A stretch of DNA of 64,000 nucleotides. Origin: Pseudomonas fluorescens. Its GTDB lineage: Bacteria > Pseudomonadota > Gammaproteobacteria > Pseudomonadales > Pseudomonadaceae. Below, in pieces: positions 34,720-43,265 of this stretch. Position 1 is the stretch's first letter. Every line of letters starts with the position of its first letter. The notes under the pieces were generated by a model, which saw only the letters and a program-made list of their open reading frames with translations, did no database searches and was not told where the DNA came from. Made by a program: the position numbers and the translations under genes. The DNA lies in contig NZ_CP078138.1 of NCBI RefSeq assembly GCF_019212185.1, forward strand, positions 2,896,501 through 2,960,500, in the 5' to 3' direction.

Positions 34720-35493
34720 TTAGCCAGGCCAGACCGAGGAGTCGGCACCGCCATCGACATCGATGACCTTGCCGGTGACCCAGGCCGATGCCGGGCTGGC
34801 CAGGTAGAGTGCGGCGGCGGCGATGTCCTGCGGGCTGCCCAGGCATTTGAGCGGGGTGTTGTTTTCCATGACTTCGCGCATGGCGCTGGGCATTACGCCG
34901 TTGAGCGCTTCGGTCAAGGTCGGGCCGGGGGCCACGGCGTTGACCCGGATCTGTGGCGCGAAGTCCTGGGCCAGCAGGCGGGTCAGGTGGCTGAGGGCGG
35001 CCTTGGCGGTGCCGTAGGCGCTGAAATGGCGCTGGGCGTAACGCGCGGCCACCGAGCTGATGTTGATGATGTTGCCGCCGCCGGCCTCGCGCATCAGCGG
35101 TACGCACAATTGGCAGAAGGCGTAGCTGGTGGCGACGTTGAAGGTCAGCACCTGGGCGAATTGTTCGGGGGTCATACTCAGCGGGTCGTTGGGGCCACCG
35201 CCGCCGACGTTGTTGACCAGGTGGGTGATGCGCCCGAGTTGTTCGACGCTCTGGCGCACCAGGGCCTGGCGTTGCCCGGCATCGTTGACGTCACAGGCAA
35301 TGGCCAGCGCGCGTCGACCGAGTCCGCGAACCTCCTCGGCGACCGCCTCGACCTCGGCCAGCGACCGTGCCGAGCACACCACATCGGCACCGGCTTCGGC
35401 ATACGCCAGGGCAATCGCCCGACCAATCCCCCGGCCACTGCCGGTGACGATGGCGACGCTGCCGGGCATCTGGAAACGCTGCAAAATACTCAT
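34720..35493 (-). CDS. 7alpha-hydroxysteroid dehydrogenase-like SDR
   Basis: 257 residues. TGSGRGIG cofactor motif; catalytic Ser146/147, Tyr160, Lys164. The unusual NNVGGGGP in place of NNAG, and the tail APGPTLTEALNGV...TPLKCLGSPQDIA, resemble the E. coli 7alpha-HSDH (HdhA) pattern as I recall it. It would oxidise the 7alpha-hydroxyl of bile acids. The ATG at 35493 follows AAGGAG; the in-frame ATG at 35559 belongs to the operator. It heads a minus-strand unit with hsaE-hsaG-hsaF. Another ring position cannot be excluded. Confidence 0.8.
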   Translation of the reverse strand: MSILQRFQMPGSVAIVTGSGRGIGRAIALAYAEAGADVVCSARSLAEVEAVAEEVRGLGRRALAIACDVNDAGQRQALVRQSVEQLGRITHLVNNVGGGGPNDPLSMTPEQFAQVLTFNVATSYAFCQLCVPLMREAGGGNIINISSVAARYAQRHFSAYGTAKAALSHLTRLLAQDFAPQIRVNAVAPGPTLTEALNGVMPSAMREVMENNTPLKCLGSPQDIAAAALYLASPASAWVTGKVIDVDGGADSSVWPG

Positions 35494-35556
35494 GGGCCCT
35501 TGCTCCTTGGGGTCGGTGGTTGATGGGCTCAATATCGCTGCGGCGGGAGGGAAGGG

Positions 35557-35574
35557 CATCGTCTTAATGGACTA
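35557..35574 (-). promoter_or_regulatory. 18-bp steroid-regulon operator for the minus-strand hsaEGF unit
   Basis: On the minus strand TAGTCCATTAAGACGATG, with GATATT 21-26 bases downstream as the -10-like hexamer. Confidence 0.72.
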
Positions 35575-36048
35575 GCGTTGGTGCCTGGGATTGCAATCGC
35601 CGATCAACTGTAGGCGCTGGCTTGTCGGGACGCCGCATCGCAGCGAAAAACCTGAGGCCGCCGCGTACATCCAGGACAGCTTCGTCATCGTAAACGACCA
35701 TCGCCCGCAGACTGGCTCCCACAGGTTTTGAACTGCGCCGGCTTTCCTGAATAGGCCGGCCGGTAGGCCGCCTCGGTTGCTGGTGATCTTGATTCACCGG
35801 CCCCGTTACAGAAGGCTGAGTGGAGGCATTCATCCGGGGGGAGCGCGTAGCGCGCTGCGGCGTAGCCGCAGTCATCGAGAGGAGGTGCCAGCGAAGCCAA
35901 CCGGAGGCGATGACCCACGGATGGATGCCGGAGCGAAGGTACGCCGAGCCTAAGCGAGGGGGCCGGATGTTGGGGCAAGCGTTTTTTGCTTCCTTTTTTC
36001 GGCGCTTGTAAAAAAGGGAGTCGCCGTAAGGGCGAAACCATAAGTAGC
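35575..36048. other. Intergenic region without a credible gene
   Basis: About 470 bases of a 670-base gap. REP-like pieces lie at 35608-35640 and 35703-35732. A G-rich/C-rich block at about 35820-35970 gives small ORFs on both strands (for example a 63-codon frame at 35820-36011) with no ribosome site or family resemblance; it looks like an interspersed non-coding repeat of Pseudomonas genomes. That reading is from memory. Confidence 0.45.
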
Positions 36049-36147
36049 CGTTACCGCAGGAATGGATATGTACACAAATAGATCGCCATCGCTGGCAAGC
36101 CAGCTCCCACGGTAAGCGGGCGTTACCGCAGGAATGGATATGTACAC
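36049..36147 (+). repeat. 27-bp direct repeat flanking a REP core, upstream of the hsaA operator
   Basis: Two identical 27-bp copies, 36049-36075 and 36121-36147, start CGTTACCGCAGGAATGG and end TATGTACAC. Their starts are 72 bases apart with a REP core (TCGCTGGCAAGCCAGCTCCCAC) between. The second copy stops three bases before the operator at 36151. Confidence 0.85.
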
Positions 36148-36150
36148 CCC

Positions 36151-36168
36151 TAGTCCGCTTTGACGATG
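36151..36168 (+). promoter_or_regulatory. 18-bp steroid-regulon operator for the hsaA operon
   Basis: TAGTCCGCTTTGACGATG, with GATGAT at 36190-36195 as the -10-like hexamer. The hsaA start codon is at 36243. Confidence 0.72.
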
Positions 36169-36242
36169 AACGAATCCCCCCCGCAACCCGATGATCCCCC
36201 TCAACTCGCGCAGTGGCGCAGTGAGATCGGGAGAATTGAGTG

Positions 36243-37430
36243 ATGCACAGCATGCGAGAAAAGACCCAGGACGAGTGTGATCTGCTGGACCGTGCGCGGC
36301 GTCTGGTGCCGATGCTCAAGGCACGCACGGCGCAGGCCGACAAGGATTTGAAAGTGCCGGTGGAAAGCGTCCTCGAATTGCAGTCCGCCGGATTGTTGAG
36401 GGCTCTGCAGCCACGGGCGTTTGGCGGTTATGAAGTGGACCCGCGGACCTTCTTCGAGATCCAGACCATCCTCGCCGAGGGCTGCATGTCCACCGCCTGG
36501 ATCTACGGTGTGATGGGCGTTCACCCCTGGCAACTGGCGCGTTACCCGATCGAAACCCAGCGCGAAGTCTGGGGCGATGACCACAGCGCGCTGATTTGCT
36601 CGACTTATATGCCAGCGGCTCAGGTCACAGTGGTCGAAGGTGGCTACCGGATCAGCGGACGCTGGGGTTTCTCCAGCGGCAGTGAACACTGCCAATGGGT
36701 GTTCCTCGGCGGCATCCTGCCACCCGACGGCGAACTGGCGGCCGAGCACGGTACCTTCCTGTTGCCGAGCAGTGACTACCGCATCGAGCGCAATTGGGAC
36801 GTGATGGGCCTGCGCGGCACCGGCAGCCACGACATCGTGGTTGAGGACGTTTTTGTCCCGGCCCATCGCGTGCAACGCACCAACAACTGGACCCTCGAAG
36901 CGACCCCGGGGCGTCTGGTCAATACCAACCCGATCTACGCGATACCGTTCGCCCAGGTGTTCTCCCGCGCGGTATCAACCTCGGCGATTGGCGCCCTGCA
37001 AGGCGCGATCAACGAGTTCCGCGACAACGCCGCCAAGCACATCGGCAAGCATGGCGCGCGCACTGCCGATGATCCGGTGGCGCAAACCGCTGTGGCCGAG
37101 GCGATGATCACCGTCGACAGCCTGCGCCTGGTGCTCGAGCGTAACTACCAGCACCTGATGGACCTGGCCCGTGCCGGCGACTACCCGGACACTGAGACCC
37201 GCCTGCTGTACCGCTACCAGTCGGCCTACGTCACCAACATCTGCGCCGAGCGCGCCAATGACCTGCTGCGCAGCATGGCCGCCTCCGGGCTGTACAACAC
37301 CAATCCGGTGGCGCGGCTGTTCCGTGACCTGCACCAGGCCCGTGGGCATATCGCCAACAACTACATGGCCTACGGACGCAGCTACGGCGCGGTGATGCTC
37401 GGCCTGCCCAACCCCGACCCCTATGTCTGA
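36243..37430 (+). CDS. hsaA: Flavin-dependent 3-HSA monooxygenase, oxygenase component (HsaA/TesA2 type)
   Basis: 395 residues of the acyl-CoA-dehydrogenase-fold monooxygenases. LQPRAFGGYEVDPRTFFE, WGFSSGSEHCQWVFLGG and GLRGTGSHDIVVEDVFVP are signature segments shared with HsaA. The enzyme uses reduced flavin and O2 to hydroxylate the phenolic A ring of the 9,10-seco-steroid (3-HSA) to the catechol cleaved by HsaC. It needs a separate flavin reductase (HsaB/TesA1), which is not in this window. The ATG at 36243 follows GGGAG at nine bases; a GTG at 36240 is adjacent. KshB is the next gene. Confidence 0.9.
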   Translation: MHSMREKTQDECDLLDRARRLVPMLKARTAQADKDLKVPVESVLELQSAGLLRALQPRAFGGYEVDPRTFFEIQTILAEGCMSTAWIYGVMGVHPWQLARYPIETQREVWGDDHSALICSTYMPAAQVTVVEGGYRISGRWGFSSGSEHCQWVFLGGILPPDGELAAEHGTFLLPSSDYRIERNWDVMGLRGTGSHDIVVEDVFVPAHRVQRTNNWTLEATPGRLVNTNPIYAIPFAQVFSRAVSTSAIGALQGAINEFRDNAAKHIGKHGARTADDPVAQTAVAEAMITVDSLRLVLERNYQHLMDLARAGDYPDTETRLLYRYQSAYVTNICAERANDLLRSMAASGLYNTNPVARLFRDLHQARGHIANNYMAYGRSYGAVMLGLPNPDPYV

Positions 37431-37508
37431 AGCCTGCACGGCGGTTTGACCCCATTGGGTTTACACCGGCTCGTGTCGTACGGGCCGGTGGTCATGAGTA
37501 CCTGAGCT

Positions 37509-38531
37509 ATGAACCATTATCTTCCCCTGCGCGTGGCGCAAGTGATCGAGGAAACCGCCGACGCCTGCTCGGTGGTATTCGACGTGCCCGAGCACCTGGG
37601 CGAACGTTTTCGTTATCAACCCGGACAGTTCCTGACCTTGCGCGTGCCCTACGAGGGCGGTTGGCTGCCCCGTTGTTATTCGTTGTCGAGCACGCCACTG
37701 CTGGATGAGCCATTGCGCATCACCATCAAACGGGTGCAGGACGGACGCGCCTCCAACTGGCTGTGCCGTGAACTGCAGGAAGGCCAGATTCTTGAGGTGC
37801 TGCCACCGGCCGGGGTTTTCGTGCCGCGCAATCTGGACGGCGACCTGCTGTTGTTCGGCGGCGGTAGCGGGGTGACGCCGGTGCTGTCGATCCTGCGTTC
37901 GGCGTTGCTCGCCGGCAGCGGTCGGGTGCTGTTGATCTACGCCAACCGCGATGAAGCCTCGGTGATTTTCAAGGAGGAATTGAAGTTCCTCGCCAGCGTC
38001 CATCCCCAGCGCCTGCAAGTGCTGCACTGGCTCGACTCGGTGCAAGGCATCCCCAGCGTCGGCCAACTGGCGGAACTGGCGCGGCCGTTTATCGATGCCG
38101 AGGCCTTTATCTGCGGTCCGGGGCCGTTCATGGACGCCAGCGTCAGCGCCCTGAAAAGCCTCGGCATGCCGGAGTACCGAGTGCATGTCGAACGCTTCGT
38201 TTCGCTGCCCGGCGAGGGTGAGCAACTGCCAGTGAGCAGCAGCGAGGCAGCGGTGGCCGCGCAGTTGGCGGTGCGCCTGGATGGCGAGGATTTCGAGTTG
38301 CCCTGCGACAGCGGCGAAACCGTGCTCGCCGCCATGGAGCGTGCCGGCCTCAAACCGCCCAGCGCCTGCCGCGTCGGTGGTTGTGCCTCGTGCATGTGCA
38401 CCCTGGACAGCGGCGAAGTCGAGATGCTGCTCAACGACGCCCTGGACAGCGGCGAGCTGGCCGATGGCTGGATCCTCGCCTGTCAGGCCGTGCCCACCAG
38501 CGCGCAATTGCGTATCCGCTTTCCCGAATGA
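37509..38531 (+). CDS. kshB: 3-ketosteroid 9alpha-hydroxylase reductase component
   Basis: 340 residues in three modules: FAD-binding (RYQPGQFLTLRVPYEGG, then RCYSLSSTP), NAD-binding (FGGGSGVTPVLSILRSAL, FICGPGPFMDASV) and a C-terminal plant-type [2Fe-2S] ferredoxin (CRVGGCASCMC plus ILAC). The stretch YANRDEASVIF...VLHWLDSVQGIPS closely follows the KshB pattern of Mycobacterium as I recall it. KshB passes electrons to the Rieske oxygenase KshA for 9alpha-hydroxylation and B-ring opening. No KshA gene is in the window. Confidence 0.87.
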   Translation: MNHYLPLRVAQVIEETADACSVVFDVPEHLGERFRYQPGQFLTLRVPYEGGWLPRCYSLSSTPLLDEPLRITIKRVQDGRASNWLCRELQEGQILEVLPPAGVFVPRNLDGDLLLFGGGSGVTPVLSILRSALLAGSGRVLLIYANRDEASVIFKEELKFLASVHPQRLQVLHWLDSVQGIPSVGQLAELARPFIDAEAFICGPGPFMDASVSALKSLGMPEYRVHVERFVSLPGEGEQLPVSSSEAAVAAQLAVRLDGEDFELPCDSGETVLAAMERAGLKPPSACRVGGCASCMCTLDSGEVEMLLNDALDSGELADGWILACQAVPTSAQLRIRFPE

Positions 38532-38544
38532 GCCCGAGCCCACG

Positions 38545-40146
38545 ATGAATCAGAGCCTGAACCCCGCCGCACCCCCTGTCACCCTGGCCCAACTGGTGTT
38601 CGCCAGCGCCGAACGTTTTGCCGGGCGCACCGCCATCGAGGACAACGGCCAGTGCATCGACTTCGCCCAGTTGCCTGAGCGGGTCATGGCCTTTGCCCGA
38701 GGCTTGATGGCCCTGGGTATCCAGGCCGGGGACCGCGTCGGCATCTGGGCGCCGAACAGCGCCGAGTGGATTCTCGCCGCGCTGGGCATTCAATGCGCCG
38801 GAGCGGTGCTGGTGCCGATCAACACGCGGATGAAGGGCCTGGAGGCTGCCGATGTGCTGGAGCGCAGCGGCTGCCGGGTGCTGTTTGTCCAGCAGCGTTT
38901 CCTCAACGTCGACTACCCGACGCTGCTGGCGGCCCATCGTCCGGCCAGCCTTGAGCATCTGCTGATTTTCGAAGGCGATGCACCGGCGCTGGCCACGGAC
39001 CTGAGCCTTGAACAGTTCCTGCTGGGCGCCGCAACCGTCGATGTCGAACGGGCTTTGCAGCGCGCCATGGCAATCAGTCCCGAGGCCATGTGCGACCTGC
39101 TGTTCACCTCCGGTACCACCGGCAAACCCAAGGGTGTGATGAGCGGCCATGGCCAGAACCTGCGGGCCTTCAGCGAATATGTGAAAGTCATCGGCCTGCT
39201 GCCGGGTGACCGCTACCTGATCGTCAATCCGTTTTTTCACGCCTTTGGCTACAAGGCCGGCTGGCTGACTTGCCTGATTGGCGGGGCGACTATCCTGCCC
39301 CATGCGGTGTTCGATGCCGAGCAGGTGTTCCAGCGCATCGCCCGTGAGCGCATCAGTGTGCTGCCCGGCGCGCCGACCCTGTACCTGTCGCTGCTGGCCC
39401 ATCCGCAACTCAAGCAGACCGATCTGTCGAGCCTGCGCATTGCCGTCACCGGTTCGGCGAGCATTCCGCCGAGCCTAATCGAGCGCATGCGCAACGAGCT
39501 GGGTTTTGCCGTGGTCACCACCGCCTACGGCCTGACCGAGTGCGGCGGGCTGGCGACCATCTGCGATCCGCAGGACTCGGCGCAGGTCATCGCCGGCACC
39601 AGCGGCCGCCCGATCGCCGGTACCGAAGTGAGCATCCGCGACCCCGAAAACCAGGCGCTGGACGCCGGGCAGACCGGGGAAATCTGCCTGCGCGGCTTCC
39701 ACATCATGCAGGGCTATTTCCAGAACCCCCAGGCCACCGCCGAAGCCATCGACAGCGACGGCTGGTTGCACACCGGCGATGTCGGGCGCCTTGATGCCGC
39801 CGGCAACCTGATCATCACCGATCGCCTCAAGGACATGTTTATCGTCGGCGGCTTTAACTGCTACCCGGCGGAGATCGAAGCGGCGCTGATCCGCCATCCG
39901 GCCATTGCCCAGGTCGCGGTGGTGGGCATTGCCGATGAGCGCATGGGCGAGGTTGGCTGCGCCTGTGTGGTGTTGCGCGACGGCGCGCTGCTGGACGAAG
40001 CGCAATTGATCGCCTGGAGCCGTGAGCAGATGGCCAATTACAAGGTGCCGCGCCAGGTGCGGTTCTTCAGCGCCTTGCCGCTGAACCCGTCGAGCAAGGT
40101 CGCGAAGAACGAATTGCGCGCGGCGCTGGCCGACGCGGTGGTCTGA
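38545..40146 (+). CDS. Acyl-CoA ligase, FadD3-like (HIP-CoA ligase candidate)
   Basis: 533-residue AMP-forming ligase. LLFTSGTTGKPKGVMSGH (about 190-207), YGLTECGG, GWLHTGDVGRLDAAGN and the catalytic Lys region PLNPSSKVAKNEL are complete. FadD3 activates the C/D-ring propionate (HIP) left after A/B-ring cleavage. This gene follows hsaA and kshB with a 13-base gap, and all later C/D-ring genes are in the window, so HIP activation is the best fit. Family similarity alone would also allow another carboxylate. Start: ATG 38545; the longer frame from 38281 lies inside kshB. Confidence 0.78.
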   Translation: MNQSLNPAAPPVTLAQLVFASAERFAGRTAIEDNGQCIDFAQLPERVMAFARGLMALGIQAGDRVGIWAPNSAEWILAALGIQCAGAVLVPINTRMKGLEAADVLERSGCRVLFVQQRFLNVDYPTLLAAHRPASLEHLLIFEGDAPALATDLSLEQFLLGAATVDVERALQRAMAISPEAMCDLLFTSGTTGKPKGVMSGHGQNLRAFSEYVKVIGLLPGDRYLIVNPFFHAFGYKAGWLTCLIGGATILPHAVFDAEQVFQRIARERISVLPGAPTLYLSLLAHPQLKQTDLSSLRIAVTGSASIPPSLIERMRNELGFAVVTTAYGLTECGGLATICDPQDSAQVIAGTSGRPIAGTEVSIRDPENQALDAGQTGEICLRGFHIMQGYFQNPQATAEAIDSDGWLHTGDVGRLDAAGNLIITDRLKDMFIVGGFNCYPAEIEAALIRHPAIAQVAVVGIADERMGEVGCACVVLRDGALLDEAQLIAWSREQMANYKVPRQVRFFSALPLNPSSKVAKNELRAALADAVV

Positions 40147-40157
40147 GACGAGGAGGT

Positions 40158-40175
40158 TTCACCAAACGGACGATG
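40158..40175 (+). promoter_or_regulatory. Weak 18-bp operator match
   Basis: TTCACCAAACGGACGATG keeps only the right half-site; CAGGCT at 40196-40201 sits at the -10 position. It lies between the ligase and the second DUF1302 gene and might drive 40244-43188 as a separate unit. Confidence 0.5.
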
Positions 40176-40243
40176 TGCGTGCCGACGGTTTTTTTCAGGC
40201 TGTGGCGGCACCAGTAACCACAACAACAAAAAAGGAGAGGAGC

Positions 40244-41890
40244 ATGTTTACGCGAAACACGGTTGCGCGACGTTCGGGGAGGCCGGCTTACGCTCGCACG
40301 CTTTTGGCCACCGCCATCACCCTCGGCAGCGCCGCGGCCAGCGCCGGGCCAAGCCTGCAGTTGGGCGAGGACACCACCCTGGATTCGACTCTGACGGTCA
40401 ACTACACCGCCTCCATGCGCACCGCCAAGCAGGCCAGCCAGTACCTCAACGACCCGAACAACGACGACGGCACGCGCAACTTCAAGCGCGGTTCGTTGAT
40501 CAACAATCGCCTGAGCCTGTTCGGCGAATTGCAGCTCAAGCACGACAATCTCGGTGCGGTGCTGCGCGGCAGTCATTTCTATGACGACGCCTATCACCAG
40601 CGCAACGCCAACGACTCGCCGGACACGGTGAACAAGCTCGGGCATAACGACGGTTTCAGCGACAAGACCCGCGAGCTCAGCGGTGGCCGCGCGCGTCTGC
40701 TGGATGCCTATGTCTACGGCAACTTCGATGTCGGTGAGACCCAGTACCTGTCGCTCAAGGCCGGCCGCCACCTGGTGGCCTGGGGCGAGAGCCTGTTCTG
40801 GTCGAACATCAGCCAGGGTCAGGCGCCGGTGGATGCGACCAAGTTCAATGTGCCGGGTACCGAGGCCAAGGACTCCTATCTGCCGGTGGGCCAGGTCTCG
40901 GGCTCCTGGTCGCTCAACGAAGACCTGGCGCTGGTGGGCTACTACCAGTACGAGTGGGAGAAAACCGATCTCAACCCGGTGGGGGATTATTTTGGCAGCG
41001 ACACCTTTGGCCCGGGCGCCGAGTTCTTTCGCCTCGGCAGCGGCCAGGTCAGCAGCCTGCCCAACGCTGCGGCGGTGGCCTTTGCCGGTGACAAGGACGC
41101 CAGCGACAGCGGCCAATGGGGCCTCGGCGTACGCTATCGGATCACCGAAAACACCGAAGTCGGTGTGTTCCACTACCGCTACAACGAGCGTGTCGGCTCG
41201 ATGTTTTTCGACTTCACCGGCACCACCCGTTATTCCTCGCTGAAAAACATCGGACACACCGGCGAAGCGATGACCTATCGCCTGGGTTACTTCGAAGACG
41301 TCAAGCTGACGGGTATCAGCTTCAGTTCCAAGGTCGGCGACTCGGTGCAGTACGCCGGTGACCTGAGCTACCGCGACGGCGCCGCGGTGTACCTGGCCAG
41401 CGGTGCGCCGACCACCGGACAGATCTGGCAGGGCAACCTCAACACCTCCTACATCCTTGGCCCGAGCCTGCTGGCGCAGCAGACCACCTTCATGGCCGAA
41501 GTGGTGCACCAACGCATCGCCGGGGTCGACAAACTGACCATCAGCGGCGGCGGGCCTGGCGTCGACGGTACCTTCGACAATTTCGAGTCGGACACCCAGA
41601 CCCGCGGCTCGACCCTGCTCGGCATCGGTGCCTACATGGACTATCCGTCGGTGGCCACCGGCCTCGACCTGAGCACCAAAGTGGTGTGGACCCAGAACGT
41701 CGACGGCAGTGCCTATCAGGGCCTGGGGCGCGACGAGAAACGCCTGACCCTGGGCGGCGATTTCAAGTACCTGGGCAATTTCCAGATCGGCATGACTTAT
41801 GTCGCCTACCTGAGTTCGCCGGATGTCGCTCAGGGCCGCTTGCTGGCGGACCGCGACTACCTGTCGCTCAACGCCAAGTACAGTTTCTGA
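40244..41890 (+). CDS. DUF1302 outer-membrane beta-barrel protein, second copy
   Basis: 548 residues. A signal peptide (TLLATAITLGSAAASA, then GPSLQ) precedes a barrel-type sequence ending NAKYSF with the outer-membrane C-terminal Phe. It is clearly paralogous to 20944-22611: both share SGGR(A/T)RLLDAYV, KAGRH and ESL(Y/F) in the same order, and SxKxGDxVQ near residue 380. Two barrels may handle different steroids or different steps of export and re-uptake of intermediates. The ATG at 40244 follows AAAGGAGAGGA; the earlier ATG at 40175 is part of the operator. Confidence 0.85.
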   Translation: MFTRNTVARRSGRPAYARTLLATAITLGSAAASAGPSLQLGEDTTLDSTLTVNYTASMRTAKQASQYLNDPNNDDGTRNFKRGSLINNRLSLFGELQLKHDNLGAVLRGSHFYDDAYHQRNANDSPDTVNKLGHNDGFSDKTRELSGGRARLLDAYVYGNFDVGETQYLSLKAGRHLVAWGESLFWSNISQGQAPVDATKFNVPGTEAKDSYLPVGQVSGSWSLNEDLALVGYYQYEWEKTDLNPVGDYFGSDTFGPGAEFFRLGSGQVSSLPNAAAVAFAGDKDASDSGQWGLGVRYRITENTEVGVFHYRYNERVGSMFFDFTGTTRYSSLKNIGHTGEAMTYRLGYFEDVKLTGISFSSKVGDSVQYAGDLSYRDGAAVYLASGAPTTGQIWQGNLNTSYILGPSLLAQQTTFMAEVVHQRIAGVDKLTISGGGPGVDGTFDNFESDTQTRGSTLLGIGAYMDYPSVATGLDLSTKVVWTQNVDGSAYQGLGRDEKRLTLGGDFKYLGNFQIGMTYVAYLSSPDVAQGRLLADRDYLSLNAKYSF

Positions 41891-41896
41891 TGATCC

Positions 41897-41923
41897 CGGC
41901 GGCGTCACCCTGTGGCGCCGCCG
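41897..41923 (+). other. Intercistronic hairpin, terminator-like
   Basis: CGGCGGCG (41897-41904) pairs with CGCCGCCG (41916-41923); TCTGTTTTAG follows. It may partly uncouple the DUF1302 gene from the OYE gene. Confidence 0.55.
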
Positions 41924-41958
41924 TCTGTTTTAGCCATAACAATAATGAGAGGCCTGTC

Positions 41959-43188
41959 ATGAACTCACGTCCGACCCCGTCACCGTTCAGCCCTGTGCAG
42001 ATCGGCCCGTTGACCCTGAAAAACCGCTTCATCAAGGCCGCCACCAACGAGGGCATGAGCGCCGGCGGCGTGCCTTCCAAACAACTGGTCAAGCTGCATT
42101 CGGCGCTGGTCGCCGGTGGCACGGCGCTGACCACCGTTGCCTACTGCGCGGTGAGCGACGACGGGCGCACCTTGCCCAACCAGTTGACCCTCAGCCAGTC
42201 CAGCCTGCCGCACTTTCGCGCGCTGACCGAGGGCGTGCACCAGGCCGGTGGCCTGGTCAGCGCGCAGATCACCCACGGCGGCTGCTTTACCTTTATCCGC
42301 GAGCGTTCGACCAAGCGTCCGTTGTCCGCCAGCGGTGGTTTCAACAAGATCGGCATGATGAGCGGCATGTTCCTCAAGCAAAAAATGAACGAGGCCGACA
42401 TGCAGCAGGTGATCCGCGACTTCGCCCAGGGCGCACGCCTGGCGCGCCAGGCGGGTTTCGATGCGGTGGAAATCCACATGGGCCACGGCTACCTGCTCAG
42501 TCAGTTCATTTCGCCGATGTACAACAAGCGTCGCGACCAGTACGGCGGAAGCCTGGAAAATCGCCTGCGCTTTCCGCGCCGGGTGCTGCGCGCGGTGCTC
42601 GATGCGGTGGGCCACGAGATGGCGGTGATCTGCAAATACAGCGTCACCGAAGGCGCCCGTGCCGGCAACACGGCCGAGGACGGTGCGCAGATCGCCCGCA
42701 TGCTGGAAGAGGAGGGCGCGCACCTGCTGGTGCTCAGCGCCGGGATGAATGCCGAATCGATTACCACCATGTTCGGCTCCTCGTTCCCCAAGGAAAACCG
42801 CGTACAGCAGAAGAACAAGATCATCGCCCTGGCCATGGCGATTCAGCGTCGCACCGAACCGGAAGTGGAGTTCCGCGAGCTGTATTTGCTCGAGCATGCG
42901 CGCAAGGTGCGGGCGGCGGTGAAGATGCCGCTGGCGTATTTGGGTGGGGCCAAGAGCCTGGCGAGCATCGAGCGGATCATGGCCGAGGGCTTCGACCTGG
43001 TCGCCATGGGCCGGGTGCTGCTGGCGGAAAATGACTATGTCGACAAACTCGCCAGCGGCGCCAGTCGCGACTCGATCTGCACCGCCTGCAACCGCTGCGT
43101 GGCGATGATGTACACCCCGGGCGGGACTTCTTGCGTGCTGAACAAACCGGGGGATGCGGAGCTGAATCGGCAGCCGGCGGGGGGGTGA
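41959..43188 (+). CDS. Fe-S-type NADH:flavin oxidoreductase, single module
   Basis: 409 residues. An OYE-type FMN barrel (NRFIKAATNEGMSAGG, VEIHMGHGYLLSQFISP with an H-x-x-H pair, YGGSLENRLRFPR) is followed by CTACNRCVAMMYTPGGTSC, the four-Cys [4Fe-4S] motif of 2,4-dienoyl-CoA reductases and the bile-acid enzymes BaiCD/BaiH. The C-terminal FAD/NAD domain of those roughly 650-residue enzymes is missing; the chain ends about 20 residues after the last Cys. A separate electron donor must serve the cluster. Reduction or oxidation of a conjugated 3-oxo-steroid is the likely job. Confidence 0.82.
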   Translation: MNSRPTPSPFSPVQIGPLTLKNRFIKAATNEGMSAGGVPSKQLVKLHSALVAGGTALTTVAYCAVSDDGRTLPNQLTLSQSSLPHFRALTEGVHQAGGLVSAQITHGGCFTFIRERSTKRPLSASGGFNKIGMMSGMFLKQKMNEADMQQVIRDFAQGARLARQAGFDAVEIHMGHGYLLSQFISPMYNKRRDQYGGSLENRLRFPRRVLRAVLDAVGHEMAVICKYSVTEGARAGNTAEDGAQIARMLEEEGAHLLVLSAGMNAESITTMFGSSFPKENRVQQKNKIIALAMAIQRRTEPEVEFRELYLLEHARKVRAAVKMPLAYLGGAKSLASIERIMAEGFDLVAMGRVLLAENDYVDKLASGASRDSICTACNRCVAMMYTPGGTSCVLNKPGDAELNRQPAGG

Positions 43189-43215
43189 TAGAACCAGACC
43201 TGAAATACGAAACCC

Positions 43216-43243
43216 TGTAGGAGCGAGCAGGCTCGCTCCTACA
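43216..43243. terminator. Bidirectional REP hairpin between OYE and hsaD
   Basis: TGTAGGAGCGAGC (43216-43228) and GCTCGCTCCTACA (43231-43243) form a perfect 13-bp stem with a 2-base loop between two converging genes. Confidence 0.7.
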
Positions 43244-43265
43244 AGGGAGGCATGGTGTTTGCTGA

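Noticed and set aside
35820..36011. 63-codon ORF in the gap before hsaA, with overlapping minus-strand frames
   Set aside because: No ribosome site, no family resemblance, lies in what looks like an interspersed repeat.
37509..38531. Assigning this reductase as the HsaB flavin reductase
   Set aside because: It is a three-module FAD/NAD/[2Fe-2S] protein of 340 residues matching KshB; HsaB-type reductases are under 200 residues and lack the ferredoxin domain.
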